32,523 nt of DNA from CALMZN01 sp964443785 (GTDB lineage: Bacteria > Patescibacteriota > Patescibacteriia > UBA1558 > GWA2-36-10), in assembly GCA_964443785.1 (NCBI GenBank), contig CAYUER010000008.1, forward strand, positions 1 to 32,523. The letters are read 5' to 3'. A program made the position numbers and the translations under genes. Positions 23,910 to 32,504 of the stretch are shown piece after piece; the first letter of the stretch is position 1; every line of letters starts with the position of its first letter. Below the pieces are notes generated by a model, which saw nothing but the letters and a program-made list of their open reading frames with translations, was not told where the DNA came from and searched no databases.

Positions 23910-24032
23910 TTAGAAAATCGCCATAATTTGGCTAGGAGCCACAAATTCAAAGATTTTTCCAAGCGAGGCACTTTTTTGTACAAATTTTTGGTGTCCAAAA
24001 AGCAATAGAATGATAAAAATTTCGTCTTCCAT
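23910..24032 (-). CDS. possible 40-residue small protein
   Basis: A minus-strand ORF of 40 codons plus stop fills an otherwise empty intergenic stretch. It starts MEDEIFIILLLFGHQ and ends SQIMAIF. An overlapping minus-strand frame is also open for most of the stretch. No ribosome binding site is obvious and no family is recognised. It may be chance or part of a repeated intergenic element. Confidence 0.25.
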   Translation of the reverse strand: MEDEIFIILLLFGHQKFVQKSASLGKIFEFVAPSQIMAIF

Positions 24033-24046
24033 TTCGTCTTAAAAAA

Positions 24047-24079
24047 TGTTATAATTCCATACACTAAATACTAGTGTAT
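24047..24079 (+). promoter_or_regulatory. extended -10 promoter with a dyad over the start site
   Basis: TG-T-TATAAT at 24047-24055 is an extended -10 box without a good -35. An eight-pair inverted repeat, ATACACTA (24059-24066) with TAGTGTAT (24072-24079), covers the expected start near 24062 and is followed by four T. It could be a repressor operator or a 5' stabilising hairpin for the pgk message. Confidence 0.5.
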
Positions 24080-24092
24080 TTTTGTTAGTTTT

Positions 24093-24473
24093 ATGAAAAA
24101 ATATATGAAAATTCAGCATTCTTTTACTTTTTTAGCCGTAGTCATGTTGGTCGCTTCTGGCTTTTTTTTCTTTTTTAGGCAATATGAGGCAGCGGAAAAT
24201 CGCATCTTGTTACAATCTTTAGATTGTCAGTCAGCCAAGCTTGACGAATCGATTACTTCTTTGGCGGCCAATACCAAGACGGTGGGTGCTTTGGTGGCTT
24301 TTGATCGCACACCCATCAGTGATGAACTGCGTCAAAAATTACTAGATTTGGATATCAAGATTGATGAAACTAATTGGATTTTGGATTATGGTCGCCTCGA
24401 GATACCGACTGATAGTCTCTGTGGCTTAGTCAAGCTAGAGTCTATTAATAAAATATTTATCCCTAAACAATAA
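24093..24473 (+). CDS. membrane-anchored protein with a protease-propeptide (I9)-like domain
   Basis: 126 residues. One hydrophobic helix (about 10-29) follows a basic start and would leave the rest outside the membrane. Residues 62-126 follow the pattern of subtilisin propeptide/I9-type domains: a strand VGALVAF, DELRQKLLDLDIKI, ILDYGRLEIPTDSL, then LVKLESINKIFIP. No protease domain follows, so this would be a stand-alone domain. Two cysteines, 45 and 110, may form a disulphide. It lies eight bases before pgk and appears to share its promoter. The fold assignment rests on pattern only and the function is unknown. Confidence 0.5.
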   Translation: MKKYMKIQHSFTFLAVVMLVASGFFFFFRQYEAAENRILLQSLDCQSAKLDESITSLAANTKTVGALVAFDRTPISDELRQKLLDLDIKIDETNWILDYGRLEIPTDSLCGLVKLESINKIFIPKQ

Positions 24474-24481
24474 AATAAATT

Positions 24482-25639
24482 ATGAAACTGCGCTCCATCA
24501 ATAAAGTTCAGTTAAAAAACAAAAAAGTTCTCTTGCGTTTGGATCTCAATGTGCCCATCAAGAATGGTCGAGTGCCCATCAATGGTCAAGAGAGAATCTG
24601 GCGTTCATTGCCCACCATCAAATATCTGCTAGCCAAAAAAGCTAGCATTATTATCGTGGCTCATTTGGGTAGGCCTGACGGCAAAGTAGTAGAGAAATAT
24701 TCTTTAAAACCAGTAGCCAATGCTTTGCAGAAAATTTTGGGACAGCCAGTGAATTTTTGGTCCGGTGATTTTGTGGATTATATTGCAGAGAGCGAAAAAT
24801 TAAAACCCGGCCAGATAGTTTTATTGGAAAATATTAGATTTTATCCAGCCGAACAAAAAGGCGATAAAGCTTTTGCCAAAAAATTGAGCCAACTAGCTGA
24901 CATCTATATTAATGATGCTTTTGGTAATATTCATCGCACTGATGCTTCAATGCTGGCCATCACTTATTATTTGCCGAGCTACGCTGGCTTTTTATTGCAA
25001 GAGGAGATAAAAAATCTTTCCAGCATCTTGGCTAGTCGACAGGGACTAGCGGTGATATTGGGTGGCGCCAAGATTTCTAGCAAGATTGCCTTGATCAAAA
25101 AATTTAATAAAATCGCCGATCATATTTTTATTGGCGGTGCTATGGCCAATACTTTTTTGAAAAGTCAGGGCTACGAGCTCGGTCAATCAGTCTTTGATCA
25201 AGATCAGCTCAAAACAGCACAAAAATTGGCGTCCAAAAAAATGTTTTTACCACAAGATCTAGTGGTTGCTAATAGTTTGGAGGCTAAGATTAGCCAAAAT
25301 GTGACTGTGGATAAAGTACCAAAGAGTGCCTATATTGTAGATTTGGGTCCGCAGACCATTCGTCATTATTTACAAAATTTAGCCAAAGCTAGATTGATTG
25401 TCTGGAATGGACCCTTGGGTTATTTTGAAAATAAATTATTTATCAAAGGTTCCAAGAATTTATTAAATGGTATTTTAAAAACTCGGGCCAAAGTTATTAT
25501 CGGCGGAGGAGAGACAGTGGAGCTGCTCAATAGTTTGCATTTAGAGAAAAAGGTTAGTTTTGTATCAACTGGCGGTGGAGCTATGCTTGAATTTTTGGAA
25601 GGTAAAAAATTACCAGCTTTAGAGAGATTAAAAAAATAA
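24482..25639 (+). CDS. pgk: phosphoglycerate kinase
   Basis: 385 residues, close to the family norm. It transfers phosphate from 1,3-bisphosphoglycerate to ADP in lower glycolysis. Motifs in order are LLRLDLNVPI (17-26), VAHLGRPDGK, VLLENIRFYP, LGGAKISSKI, GPLGYFE in the nucleotide-binding half, and IGGGETVELL with a late STGGGAMLEFLEG. All major substrate-binding segments are present. It starts eight bases after the membrane-anchored protein. A palindromic repeat and then eno follow, so the glycolytic genes are consecutive and probably co-regulated. Confidence 0.97.
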   Translation: MKLRSINKVQLKNKKVLLRLDLNVPIKNGRVPINGQERIWRSLPTIKYLLAKKASIIIVAHLGRPDGKVVEKYSLKPVANALQKILGQPVNFWSGDFVDYIAESEKLKPGQIVLLENIRFYPAEQKGDKAFAKKLSQLADIYINDAFGNIHRTDASMLAITYYLPSYAGFLLQEEIKNLSSILASRQGLAVILGGAKISSKIALIKKFNKIADHIFIGGAMANTFLKSQGYELGQSVFDQDQLKTAQKLASKKMFLPQDLVVANSLEAKISQNVTVDKVPKSAYIVDLGPQTIRHYLQNLAKARLIVWNGPLGYFENKLFIKGSKNLLNGILKTRAKVIIGGGETVELLNSLHLEKKVSFVSTGGGAMLEFLEGKKLPALERLKK

Positions 25640-25654
25640 TTTAATAAAATAAAT

Positions 25655-25740
25655 CGTCATGCTGATGCGCCAGCCGGCGGATTCGGTATCTCCAAGCCAC
25701 AAGGGTTACTCGGAGATCCTGAGACAAGTTCAGGATGACG
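25655..25740. repeat. REP-like palindromic intergenic element
   Basis: The element is bounded by CGTCAT (25655-25660) and ATGACG (25735-25740). It contains three nested hairpins: CGCC with GGCG near 25668-25679, ATCTCC with GGAGAT (25688-25693, 25712-25717), and ATCCTGA with TCAGGAT (25717-25723, 25730-25736). This resembles mobile palindromic units common in bacterial intergenic DNA. It fills the pgk-eno gap and could also act as a processing or attenuation site. Confidence 0.7.
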
Positions 25741-25767
25741 TGGGGATGATGACTTTATACTTAATTA

Positions 25768-27039
25768 ATGCCATTGAAAATAAAAAAAATAAACGCCAGT
25801 GAAATATTGGATTCTAGAGGGAATCCGACTTTGCAAGTGGAAATTTTTTTGAGCAATGGTGTCACAGCTTTGGCCTCAGTGCCTTCTGGGGCTTCTACTG
25901 GTCGTTTTGAAGCTTTTGAGCTGCGTGACAATGATCCGCAGCGCTATGCTGGTCTAGGTGTGCAAAAAGCTCTCAGCAATGTCAATCATATCATCGCCAA
26001 AGAATTGGCTGGTTTAGAAGTGACTGAGCAAAAAAAGATTGATGAGCTGATGATTCAGCTTGATGGTACTAAAAATAAAAGTAAACTAGGCGCCAATGCT
26101 ATTTTAGGTGTTTCTTTGGCTTGTGCGCAGGTAGCGGCCAAGGCCAATGGACAGCCTTTATATAAATACTTGCGTCAACTATATGATTATCGATTGACTG
26201 CTTGGCATTTGCCGACACCAGTAGTCAATGTCATCAATGGTGGCAAACACGGTAGTACCAATATCAATATTCAGGAGTTTTGGCTGGTGCCACACAGTGC
26301 CCCAAGTTTTGCAGAAAAATTGCGTCAAGCATCAGAAATTTTTCATCAGCTAGGCAAGCTACTAAGCTCCTTGGGTCTTGATACTGACTTGGGCAATGAG
26401 GGTGGCTATTCACCTCATGTAAAATCTCACCGACAGGTTTTTGATTTGATTCATCAGGCCATTGAGTCGGCCGGCTATCAATCTGGTCAAGATATTTTGT
26501 TGGGCATTGATGCTGGTGCTTCAGTTTTTTATGATCGCTTGAGCAGTGTTTACAAATTGCCATTGGAACAGGCAGAGTTTAGCGCTACGGAGTTGACGGA
26601 GTATTATCTTCACTTGATGCAGGCCTATGATTTGCGCTTGCTGGAGGATCCTTTTGATGAAGAAGATTGGTCAGCTTGGCAGCATTTTACTCGCGATGAT
26701 TTTGTCAAAAATCATCAAGTAAAAATTATCGGCGATGATTTGTTTGTGACCAATACGGAGCGTTTGCAAAAAGGTGTTGAGCTTGGAGCGGCTAATACTA
26801 TTTTGATCAAGCCCAATCAAATTGGTACTTTGACTGAAACTTTGGCGGCTATTACTTTGGCTAAGCAAAATAATTATCAAGTCATCATTTCTCATCGGAG
26901 TGGTGAGACCAATGATACTACTATTGCTGATCTAGCTGTAGCCGTCAGCGCTGATTATATCAAAACAGGTTCGACTGCTCGCGGTGAAAGGATTGCCAAG
27001 TATAATCGTTTATTAAATATTGAACAAAGTTTACAATAA
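25768..27039 (+). CDS. eno: enolase
   Basis: 423 residues. It interconverts 2-phosphoglycerate and phosphoenolpyruvate with Mg2+. Landmarks are ILDSRGNPT (13-21), SVPSGASTG, LGANAILGVSLA, GGKHGSTNINIQEFW in the substrate-His loop, GNEGGYSP, a metal Asp in GIDAGAS, LLEDPFDEEDW, IIGDDLFVTN, the catalytic Lys in LIKPNQIGTLTE, SHRSGETND and KTGSTARGERIAKYN. All catalytic residues appear conserved. The stop codon's last base is the first base of the next gene's ATG. A start without Shine-Dalgarno follows the palindromic repeat. Confidence 0.97.
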   Translation: MPLKIKKINASEILDSRGNPTLQVEIFLSNGVTALASVPSGASTGRFEAFELRDNDPQRYAGLGVQKALSNVNHIIAKELAGLEVTEQKKIDELMIQLDGTKNKSKLGANAILGVSLACAQVAAKANGQPLYKYLRQLYDYRLTAWHLPTPVVNVINGGKHGSTNINIQEFWLVPHSAPSFAEKLRQASEIFHQLGKLLSSLGLDTDLGNEGGYSPHVKSHRQVFDLIHQAIESAGYQSGQDILLGIDAGASVFYDRLSSVYKLPLEQAEFSATELTEYYLHLMQAYDLRLLEDPFDEEDWSAWQHFTRDDFVKNHQVKIIGDDLFVTNTERLQKGVELGAANTILIKPNQIGTLTETLAAITLAKQNNYQVIISHRSGETNDTTIADLAVAVSADYIKTGSTARGERIAKYNRLLNIEQSLQ

Positions 27040-28607
27040 TGTTGAATTTCAAAAATAACAAATTACCCTTGGTACTTATGGTTTTGGATGGCTGGGGCTT
27101 GAGCAAGGAAGTGACCGGCAATGCTATTGCCTTGGCCAAGACGCCCAATATTGATAGCTATTTCAAAAAATATTCTAACACCAAGATCAATGCCTCTGCT
27201 GAATATGTGGGCTTGCCCAAAGGTCAGCCCGGAAACTCTGAGGCTGGTCATATGAATATCGGTGCTGGTCGACTGGTTGAGCAGGATGATGTGGTGATTT
27301 CCAAAAGCATCAACAATGGTACTTTTTTCAAAAATCCAGCCTTATTACAAGTAGCTAAGCATGCCAAAAATAATAATTCTGATATACACTTGATGGGTTT
27401 GATTTGTGATGTCTCTAGTCCGCACTCAGACATGGATCACCTGCTGTCCTTGCTCAGTTTTTTTGTCAACAAGACAAAACAAAAAATATATCTACATCTT
27501 TTTACTGATGGTCGTGATAGTCCGCGTTTTGCTGCTCTCAAAATTTTGCATCATTACCACAAAGTATTTGATAGCCCCCGCGTGCAAGTAGCGAGCGTGA
27601 TGGGTCGATTTTATGCTATGGACAGGAAAAAAGCTTGGGACAGGACCAAGATGGCTTATGAAGCTATTACTTTGGGACATGGCCAAACAGCTGGCAGTGT
27701 CGAAGATGCTATTAGTCAGGCTTACAATCGCGGAGAGAGTGATGAGTTTATTTTACCGACAGTGATAGTCGATGAGCAAAACAAGCCAGTCGGCATCATC
27801 GGTGATGATGATGCAGTAGTATTTTTCAATTTGCGCTCAGACCGCGCTCGTCAGTTGTCCAAAGTTTTTGTTCAGCCAAATTTTGAGCAAAAAAATCCTG
27901 GATCTTTTACTAGATCAAATACAATTAAGAATTTACTTTTTGTAGCTTTGACAGATTTTGGTCCAGACCTTGATAGTATTTTGACAGCCTTTCCTAGCAT
28001 GGACCTCAAAGGCACTATTGTCGAGGCGATGTCTGATTATCGACAGCTTTATATTGCCGAGTCAGAAAAATATGCCCATGTCACTTATTTTTTCAATGGT
28101 GGCTATGATCGTGCTATTGTCGGTGAACAGCGAGTCAACATACCATCGCAGGTAGTACCAACTTATGATTTGAAGCCAGCTATGTCTGCTCGAGAGATCA
28201 CGCGTTATGTTGTTAAGGCTTTGAATAAAAAACAATATGATTTTGTAGTTTTGAATTTTGCCAATCTAGACATGATTGGTCATACTGGCAATCTCCAAGC
28301 AGCCATCAAATCAGTCCAAGTAGTCGATGAATGTCTGGGCTTACTAGTCAAGACTATACTCAAGAAAAAAGGCACAGCCGTCATTACCGCTGATCATGGC
28401 AACATTGAAGACATGATTAATCTCAAAACAGGTGAGGTAGAAACCGAGCATTCCTGCAATCAAGTGCCATTTATCGTCATCAATGAGCAAGAAAAATATA
28501 AATTAAAAAACAATGGCAGTCTTTGTAATGTTGCTCCGACTATTTTGGATATTTTGGGAGTAAAAAAACCAAGTGAAATGACTGCTGATTCATTAATCAT
28601 AAAATAA
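27039..28607 (+). CDS. gpmI: cofactor-independent phosphoglycerate mutase, copy 1
   Basis: 522 residues of the alkaline-phosphatase-like phosphoglycerate mutase, which converts 3- to 2-phosphoglycerate with two Mn2+. Metal and catalytic residues are present: Asp17 in VLDGWG, nucleophile Ser67 in GNSEAGH, DGRDSP, GRFYAMDR, NLRSDRARQ, EKYAHVTYFFNGG, NLDMIGHTGN, TADHGN and TEHSCNQVP. The start overlaps the eno stop by one base. The same gene type follows immediately, one base after this stop, with no clear division of labour. The E-x-G-H form here is more typical than in copy 2. Confidence 0.95.
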   Translation: MLNFKNNKLPLVLMVLDGWGLSKEVTGNAIALAKTPNIDSYFKKYSNTKINASAEYVGLPKGQPGNSEAGHMNIGAGRLVEQDDVVISKSINNGTFFKNPALLQVAKHAKNNNSDIHLMGLICDVSSPHSDMDHLLSLLSFFVNKTKQKIYLHLFTDGRDSPRFAALKILHHYHKVFDSPRVQVASVMGRFYAMDRKKAWDRTKMAYEAITLGHGQTAGSVEDAISQAYNRGESDEFILPTVIVDEQNKPVGIIGDDDAVVFFNLRSDRARQLSKVFVQPNFEQKNPGSFTRSNTIKNLLFVALTDFGPDLDSILTAFPSMDLKGTIVEAMSDYRQLYIAESEKYAHVTYFFNGGYDRAIVGEQRVNIPSQVVPTYDLKPAMSAREITRYVVKALNKKQYDFVVLNFANLDMIGHTGNLQAAIKSVQVVDECLGLLVKTILKKKGTAVITADHGNIEDMINLKTGEVETEHSCNQVPFIVINEQEKYKLKNNGSLCNVAPTILDILGVKKPSEMTADSLIIK

Positions 28608-28608
28608 A

Positions 28609-30189
28609 ATGAGTAGTAGACCACGACCAGTCGTATTAATCATTCTTGATGGTTTTGGTATAGCACCACCAGCTCGAGCCAATGCTATATCTATAGCCAA
28701 GACCCCAAATTTTGATAAATTTGCGACTCATTATCCAGTCATGCCAATTGCTGCTTCGGGTGAGGCTGTTGGTTTGTCGTGGGGAGAGATGGGCAATAGT
28801 CAGGTGGGACACTTGTCGCTGGGTGCTGGTTTGATTCCTTATCAAAATTTACCCCGCATCAATAAGTCGATTACTGATGGCACTTTTGCCAAAAATGAAG
28901 CTTTTTTGCAGGCAGCTAAACACGCCAAAGAAAAAAACAGCGCTGTTCATTTGATTGGTTTGGTCAGTACCGGGGGTATACATAGCTACAATGAGCACCT
29001 GTATGCTTTGCTGGAATTAATGCACAAAGAAAAAGTAGGCCAAGTTTATGTTCATGCTTTTTTGGATGGTCGTGATACTTTGTACAATAGTGCTAGCAAT
29101 TTTATCAGCAAATTGCAGGACAAATTAAAAGAAGTAGGCTTGGGCACTATTGCTACTATTGGTGGTCGTTTTTGGGGGATGGATCGAGACAATCGTTGGG
29201 ATAGGATCGAAAAAGCTTATCGTGCCATGGTGGATGCTCAGTCTGATGAAAAATTTGATGATCCAGTCAAGGCGATTGAAAGTTATTATGCTAAAAATAT
29301 TTTTGATGAGCAGATTCCGCCGACTGTCATTATTGATGACATGAAAAAGCCCAGAGGGCAGATCAAAAAAGATGATGCAGTAATATTTTTTAACTTTCGA
29401 TCAGACCGTGCTCGTCAATTGACCACAGCTTTGGTCTTGCCTGGTTTTGAAAAATTTCAGCGCCAGTATCTAGATAATTTGTTTTTTGTGGCTATGACCG
29501 AATACGAAAAAGATTTGCCAGTCCAAGTGGCTTTTCCACCGCTGATTATCGATCATCCTTTGGCCAAGATTATTTCGGAGGCTGGTTTGAAGCAGCTACA
29601 CATAGCTGAGACCGAAAAATATGCTCATGTCACTTATTTTTTCAATGGTGGTCAAGAACAGATTTTTGATGGTGAGGAGAGATTACTTGTCCCTTCTCCA
29701 CAGGTCACATCTTATGACCAAAAGCCAGCTATGTCTGCTCGCGAGATTACATCCAAGGTCAACCAAGCTATCAAGGAGTCTAAATTTGATTTTATAGTTT
29801 TGAATTTTGCCAATCCTGATATGGTTGGTCACACTGGCAATATCCAAGCCACGGTAGAGGCTATAGAGGTTTTGGATCAATTGATTGGAGAAATTGCCGA
29901 AACAGTCTTGTCTTATGAAGGTGTGGTATTGATCACCGCTGACCATGGCAATGCCGAGCAGATGTATGATTTGCAGACTGGTGAGATCAACAAAGAGCAC
30001 ACCAACAATTCTGTTCCTTTGTTTATCATTGGCCAACAATTTGCTGGTAAGAGTGTTTTGACCGGAGTAGCCGGCAAAGACTTGAGTCATATCACACCAG
30101 TGGGAGTTTTGGCTGATGTGGCTCCTACTATTTTGAAAATCATGGGTCTCAAAAAACCACCGACAATGACCGGTAGTTCCTTGGTTTAG
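28609..30189 (+). CDS. cofactor-independent phosphoglycerate mutase, copy 2
   Basis: 526 residues, a full-length second enzyme of the same family. Asp14 in IILDGFG, Ser64 in GNSQVGH (Gln in place of the usual Glu), LDGRDTL, GRFWGMDRDNRWDR, NFRSDRARQ, EKYAHVTYFFNGG, NPDMVGHTGN, TADHGN and KEHTNNSVP are all present, so it looks catalytically competent. The phosphatase half is close to copy 1, while the N-terminal and mutase-domain sequences differ more. The tandem is old enough for clear divergence. It ends the glycolytic operon, converging with the leftward PAP2-related gene nine bases away. Confidence 0.93.
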   Translation: MSSRPRPVVLIILDGFGIAPPARANAISIAKTPNFDKFATHYPVMPIAASGEAVGLSWGEMGNSQVGHLSLGAGLIPYQNLPRINKSITDGTFAKNEAFLQAAKHAKEKNSAVHLIGLVSTGGIHSYNEHLYALLELMHKEKVGQVYVHAFLDGRDTLYNSASNFISKLQDKLKEVGLGTIATIGGRFWGMDRDNRWDRIEKAYRAMVDAQSDEKFDDPVKAIESYYAKNIFDEQIPPTVIIDDMKKPRGQIKKDDAVIFFNFRSDRARQLTTALVLPGFEKFQRQYLDNLFFVAMTEYEKDLPVQVAFPPLIIDHPLAKIISEAGLKQLHIAETEKYAHVTYFFNGGQEQIFDGEERLLVPSPQVTSYDQKPAMSAREITSKVNQAIKESKFDFIVLNFANPDMVGHTGNIQATVEAIEVLDQLIGEIAETVLSYEGVVLITADHGNAEQMYDLQTGEINKEHTNNSVPLFIIGQQFAGKSVLTGVAGKDLSHITPVGVLADVAPTILKIMGLKKPPTMTGSSLV

Positions 30190-30198
30190 TTTTTTATT

Positions 30199-30627
30199 TT
30201 ACCAGATTTTGACCAAAAGGGCGGCGCCCAATAGGCCGACAATAATACCAAAGAATACTTCGATATTGCGATGACCAAAGCGTTCGTGTAGTATGGGGAA
30301 GGTATATTCACGGTCATCAGGTAGCTCCTTGATCAAGCGATTGATGATTTTGCTATTGTTGCCTAGCTGCCAGCGGATGCCCGTAGCATCGCGTAGTATC
30401 AAAAGGGCTAAAACTAGCGCTAGAGCAAAACTAGGTGATTGTAGGCCCTCGTAGTAGCCCATGACATAGGTCAGTGAGCTGACGACCGCGGCGTGAGAAG
30501 AGGGCATGCCACCATAGCTTAAGATGACTGGCCAGCTAAATTTGCCCTTACGCATTTCTAGCAGTACTTTGATGATCTGGTTGATGATCATGACTAGTAG
30601 GGGGATAGCAAAAAGTTGATAATTCAT
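30199..30627 (-). CDS. divergent PAP2 family membrane protein (DUF212/YuiD-like)
   Basis: 142 residues from the minus-strand ATG at 30627, which aligns with the family start MNYQLF; an upstream ATG at 30669 would add 14 polar residues. Four or so hydrophobic helices surround the motif GGMPSSHAAVVSSL, the PAP2-type phosphate site, with RDATGIRW and RFGHRNIEVFFGIIVG after it. Members are related to acid phosphatase/vanadium haloperoxidase folds and are usually uncharacterised; a lipid-phosphate phosphatase role is inference. It is the only leftward gene in the last 12 kb and is divergent from uppP, another undecaprenyl/lipid-phosphate gene, which suggests a related job. Confidence 0.85.
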   Translation of the reverse strand: MNYQLFAIPLLVMIINQIIKVLLEMRKGKFSWPVILSYGGMPSSHAAVVSSLTYVMGYYEGLQSPSFALALVLALLILRDATGIRWQLGNNSKIINRLIKELPDDREYTFPILHERFGHRNIEVFFGIIVGLLGAALLVKIW

Positions 30628-30721
30628 ATAATATTTACTATTATTATTTAAGAAAATTGGCAGTTCCACTGAAGGGGGCTACTCAATAGGGTAAATTATA
30701 GCAAAATTGATATAAAAAACA

Positions 30722-31471
30722 ATGAATTTTTTACAAGCGACAATTTTGGGTATTATTCAGGGTATTACGGAGTGGTTGCCTATTTCTAGCGATGGTCACT
30801 TGGTTTTGGTGGAAAAATTGATGGCTTTGGAGCTCAATGTTTCTTTTGATATTTTTTTACATTTTGGGAGTTTATTGGTGATTATAGTTTTTTTCCGCCA
30901 GCAGCTAGTAGAGATGATCAAAAGTTTTTTTCACCGCCCCAATAATTGGCCAATTGAACAAAGTAAATGGTGGTTGTATTTGCTGATTAGTACGGCAGTG
31001 ACTGGATCGATTGGTTTGTTTTTTTATACCAAGATCGAGGATTATAGGACTATCAGTTTTGCTGCTACTGGTTTTTTGTTGACCAGTGCTTTTGTGCTAG
31101 CCTCACGTTTTGGTAAAGAGTCAAGAAAATTGAATTATTGGATGGCGATTGCCTTGGGTCTAGTGCAGGGTCTAGCCGTGCTGCCGGGAGTATCGCGTAG
31201 CGGTTTAGTTTTGTCAACCGCTTTGTTATTGGGTCTTAATAAAAAACAAGCCTTTGAGTATACTTTTATTTTAGCCATACCGGCTATTGCTGCTTCTTTT
31301 ATTTTGGGAGTGAAAGATTTAGTTTGGCAGCCGATTTATTTGTGGGGTTTGTTGGTGACGGTTTTCGTTGGCTTTGCTAGTCTATTTTTATTGAAAAAAA
31401 TAGTTAGCCAAGATAAATTTTATTGGTTTTTTATTTATACTTTGATCTTAGGTATTATTCTTAAAATATAA
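30722..31471 (+). CDS. uppP: undecaprenyl-diphosphatase
   Basis: 249-residue integral membrane enzyme that converts undecaprenyl diphosphate to the monophosphate for peptidoglycan and other envelope polymers. The first motif is QGITEWLPISSDGHLVL (13-29), with the catalytic Glu17 and the Ser-His segment. The second is LPGVSRSGL (154-162) with Arg159. About eight hydrophobic helices fill the remaining sequence. The length is slightly shorter than the Escherichia coli enzyme. Its stop shares a base with the ATG of mltG, so both envelope genes are translationally coupled. Confidence 0.95.
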   Translation: MNFLQATILGIIQGITEWLPISSDGHLVLVEKLMALELNVSFDIFLHFGSLLVIIVFFRQQLVEMIKSFFHRPNNWPIEQSKWWLYLLISTAVTGSIGLFFYTKIEDYRTISFAATGFLLTSAFVLASRFGKESRKLNYWMAIALGLVQGLAVLPGVSRSGLVLSTALLLGLNKKQAFEYTFILAIPAIAASFILGVKDLVWQPIYLWGLLVTVFVGFASLFLLKKIVSQDKFYWFFIYTLILGIILKI

Positions 31472-32472
31472 TGTTACAAAAATTAAAAATATTTTTTTGG
31501 TCGCTTATTTTGTTGCTAGTTTTGGTGGCTACTGTTTGTGCTTATTTTTTGTTTTCGGGCAATGGTCAAGCAGCAGCTACTTTTGTAGTAAAAAATGGCC
31601 AAGGAGTGAATGAGATTAGTCAAAATTTAGGTGAACAAAAATTAATTAAAAATAAATTTATTTTTGAAACTTGGCTCTGGCTTTTAAAGTCGGAAAATAG
31701 AGTAGTAGCGGGCATTCACGATATACCGGCCGATATTTCTATTTATCAATTGACGGGTAATTTGATGAGATTGCCGAGCAATACTCAAGCCTCGATTTTG
31801 ATACCAGAGGGCTATGATCGTAATATGATCGCCAAAGTATTGGATAAAAATGGTTTGAGTGGTCAAGATTTTTTGTCAGCTACAGACCACAAAAAAGATT
31901 GGCAAGATCAGTATTCATTTTTGATGGATGCCCCCAAAGAGGCCACTCTAGAGGGCTATCTTTTCCCAGATACTTATTTTACCGATCGTTATACTACGGT
32001 TGATGACTTTGTCAAAAAAACTTTAAATAATTTTGATAAAAAATTAAATACCGATTTGCGTGACGAGATCAAACGTCAAAATAAGTCTATCTATGAGGTC
32101 TTGATTTTAGCTTCAATTATTGAAAGAGAAGTACCAGATGATCATGATAAGAAAATGATTGCTGATATTTTTATCAAGCGTATGCGTGATGGTATGCGCC
32201 TTGAGTCTGATGCCACTATCAATTTTATTACCGGCAAAGGAGTGACTCAGCCTACTTATGCTGATTTGCAGATAGAATCGCCTTACAATACCTATCGTAA
32301 TGATGGTTTGCCGCCAGGACCGATAGCCAACCCTGGTTTGGCTAGCATCGAAGCTGCCTTGTACCCTAAAGCCAATGATTATTATTTTTTTCTGACTACC
32401 AAGGAGGGTCAGGTGATCTACGGGCGTAATTATCAGGAGCATTTAAAAAATAAAGCTAAGTATTTGGATTAA
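31471..32472 (+). CDS. mltG: endolytic murein transglycosylase MltG
   Basis: 333 residues. An N-terminal anchor (about 7-28) places the enzyme outside the membrane, where it cleaves nascent glycan strands and sets their length. A LysM-like region at about 35-110 precedes the YceG domain: EGYLFPDTYF (161-170), ASIIEREVP with catalytic Glu218, RMRDGMRLESDATINF, SPYNTYRNDGLPPGPIANPG (270-289) and FFLTTKEGQVIYGRNYQEH. The family's catalytic and substrate-binding motifs are complete. It is coupled to uppP. A consensus promoter for the next gene begins four bases after its stop. Confidence 0.95.
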   Translation: MLQKLKIFFWSLILLLVLVATVCAYFLFSGNGQAAATFVVKNGQGVNEISQNLGEQKLIKNKFIFETWLWLLKSENRVVAGIHDIPADISIYQLTGNLMRLPSNTQASILIPEGYDRNMIAKVLDKNGLSGQDFLSATDHKKDWQDQYSFLMDAPKEATLEGYLFPDTYFTDRYTTVDDFVKKTLNNFDKKLNTDLRDEIKRQNKSIYEVLILASIIEREVPDDHDKKMIADIFIKRMRDGMRLESDATINFITGKGVTQPTYADLQIESPYNTYRNDGLPPGPIANPGLASIEAALYPKANDYYFFLTTKEGQVIYGRNYQEHLKNKAKYLD

Positions 32473-32475
32473 TTC

Positions 32476-32504
32476 TTGACATATTTCTTTTTTTACTTTA
32501 TAAT
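32476..32504 (+). promoter_or_regulatory. consensus promoter firing out of the window
   Basis: TTGACA at 32476-32481, a 17-base spacer and TATAAT at 32499-32504, a perfect match in boxes and spacing. The transcript would begin near 32511, so the gene lies beyond the window end. Confidence 0.82.

Noticed and set aside
29683..30090. Minus-strand ORF of 135 codons inside the second phosphoglycerate mutase
   Set aside because: It lies wholly antisense to strongly conserved catalytic motifs and shows no domain of its own.
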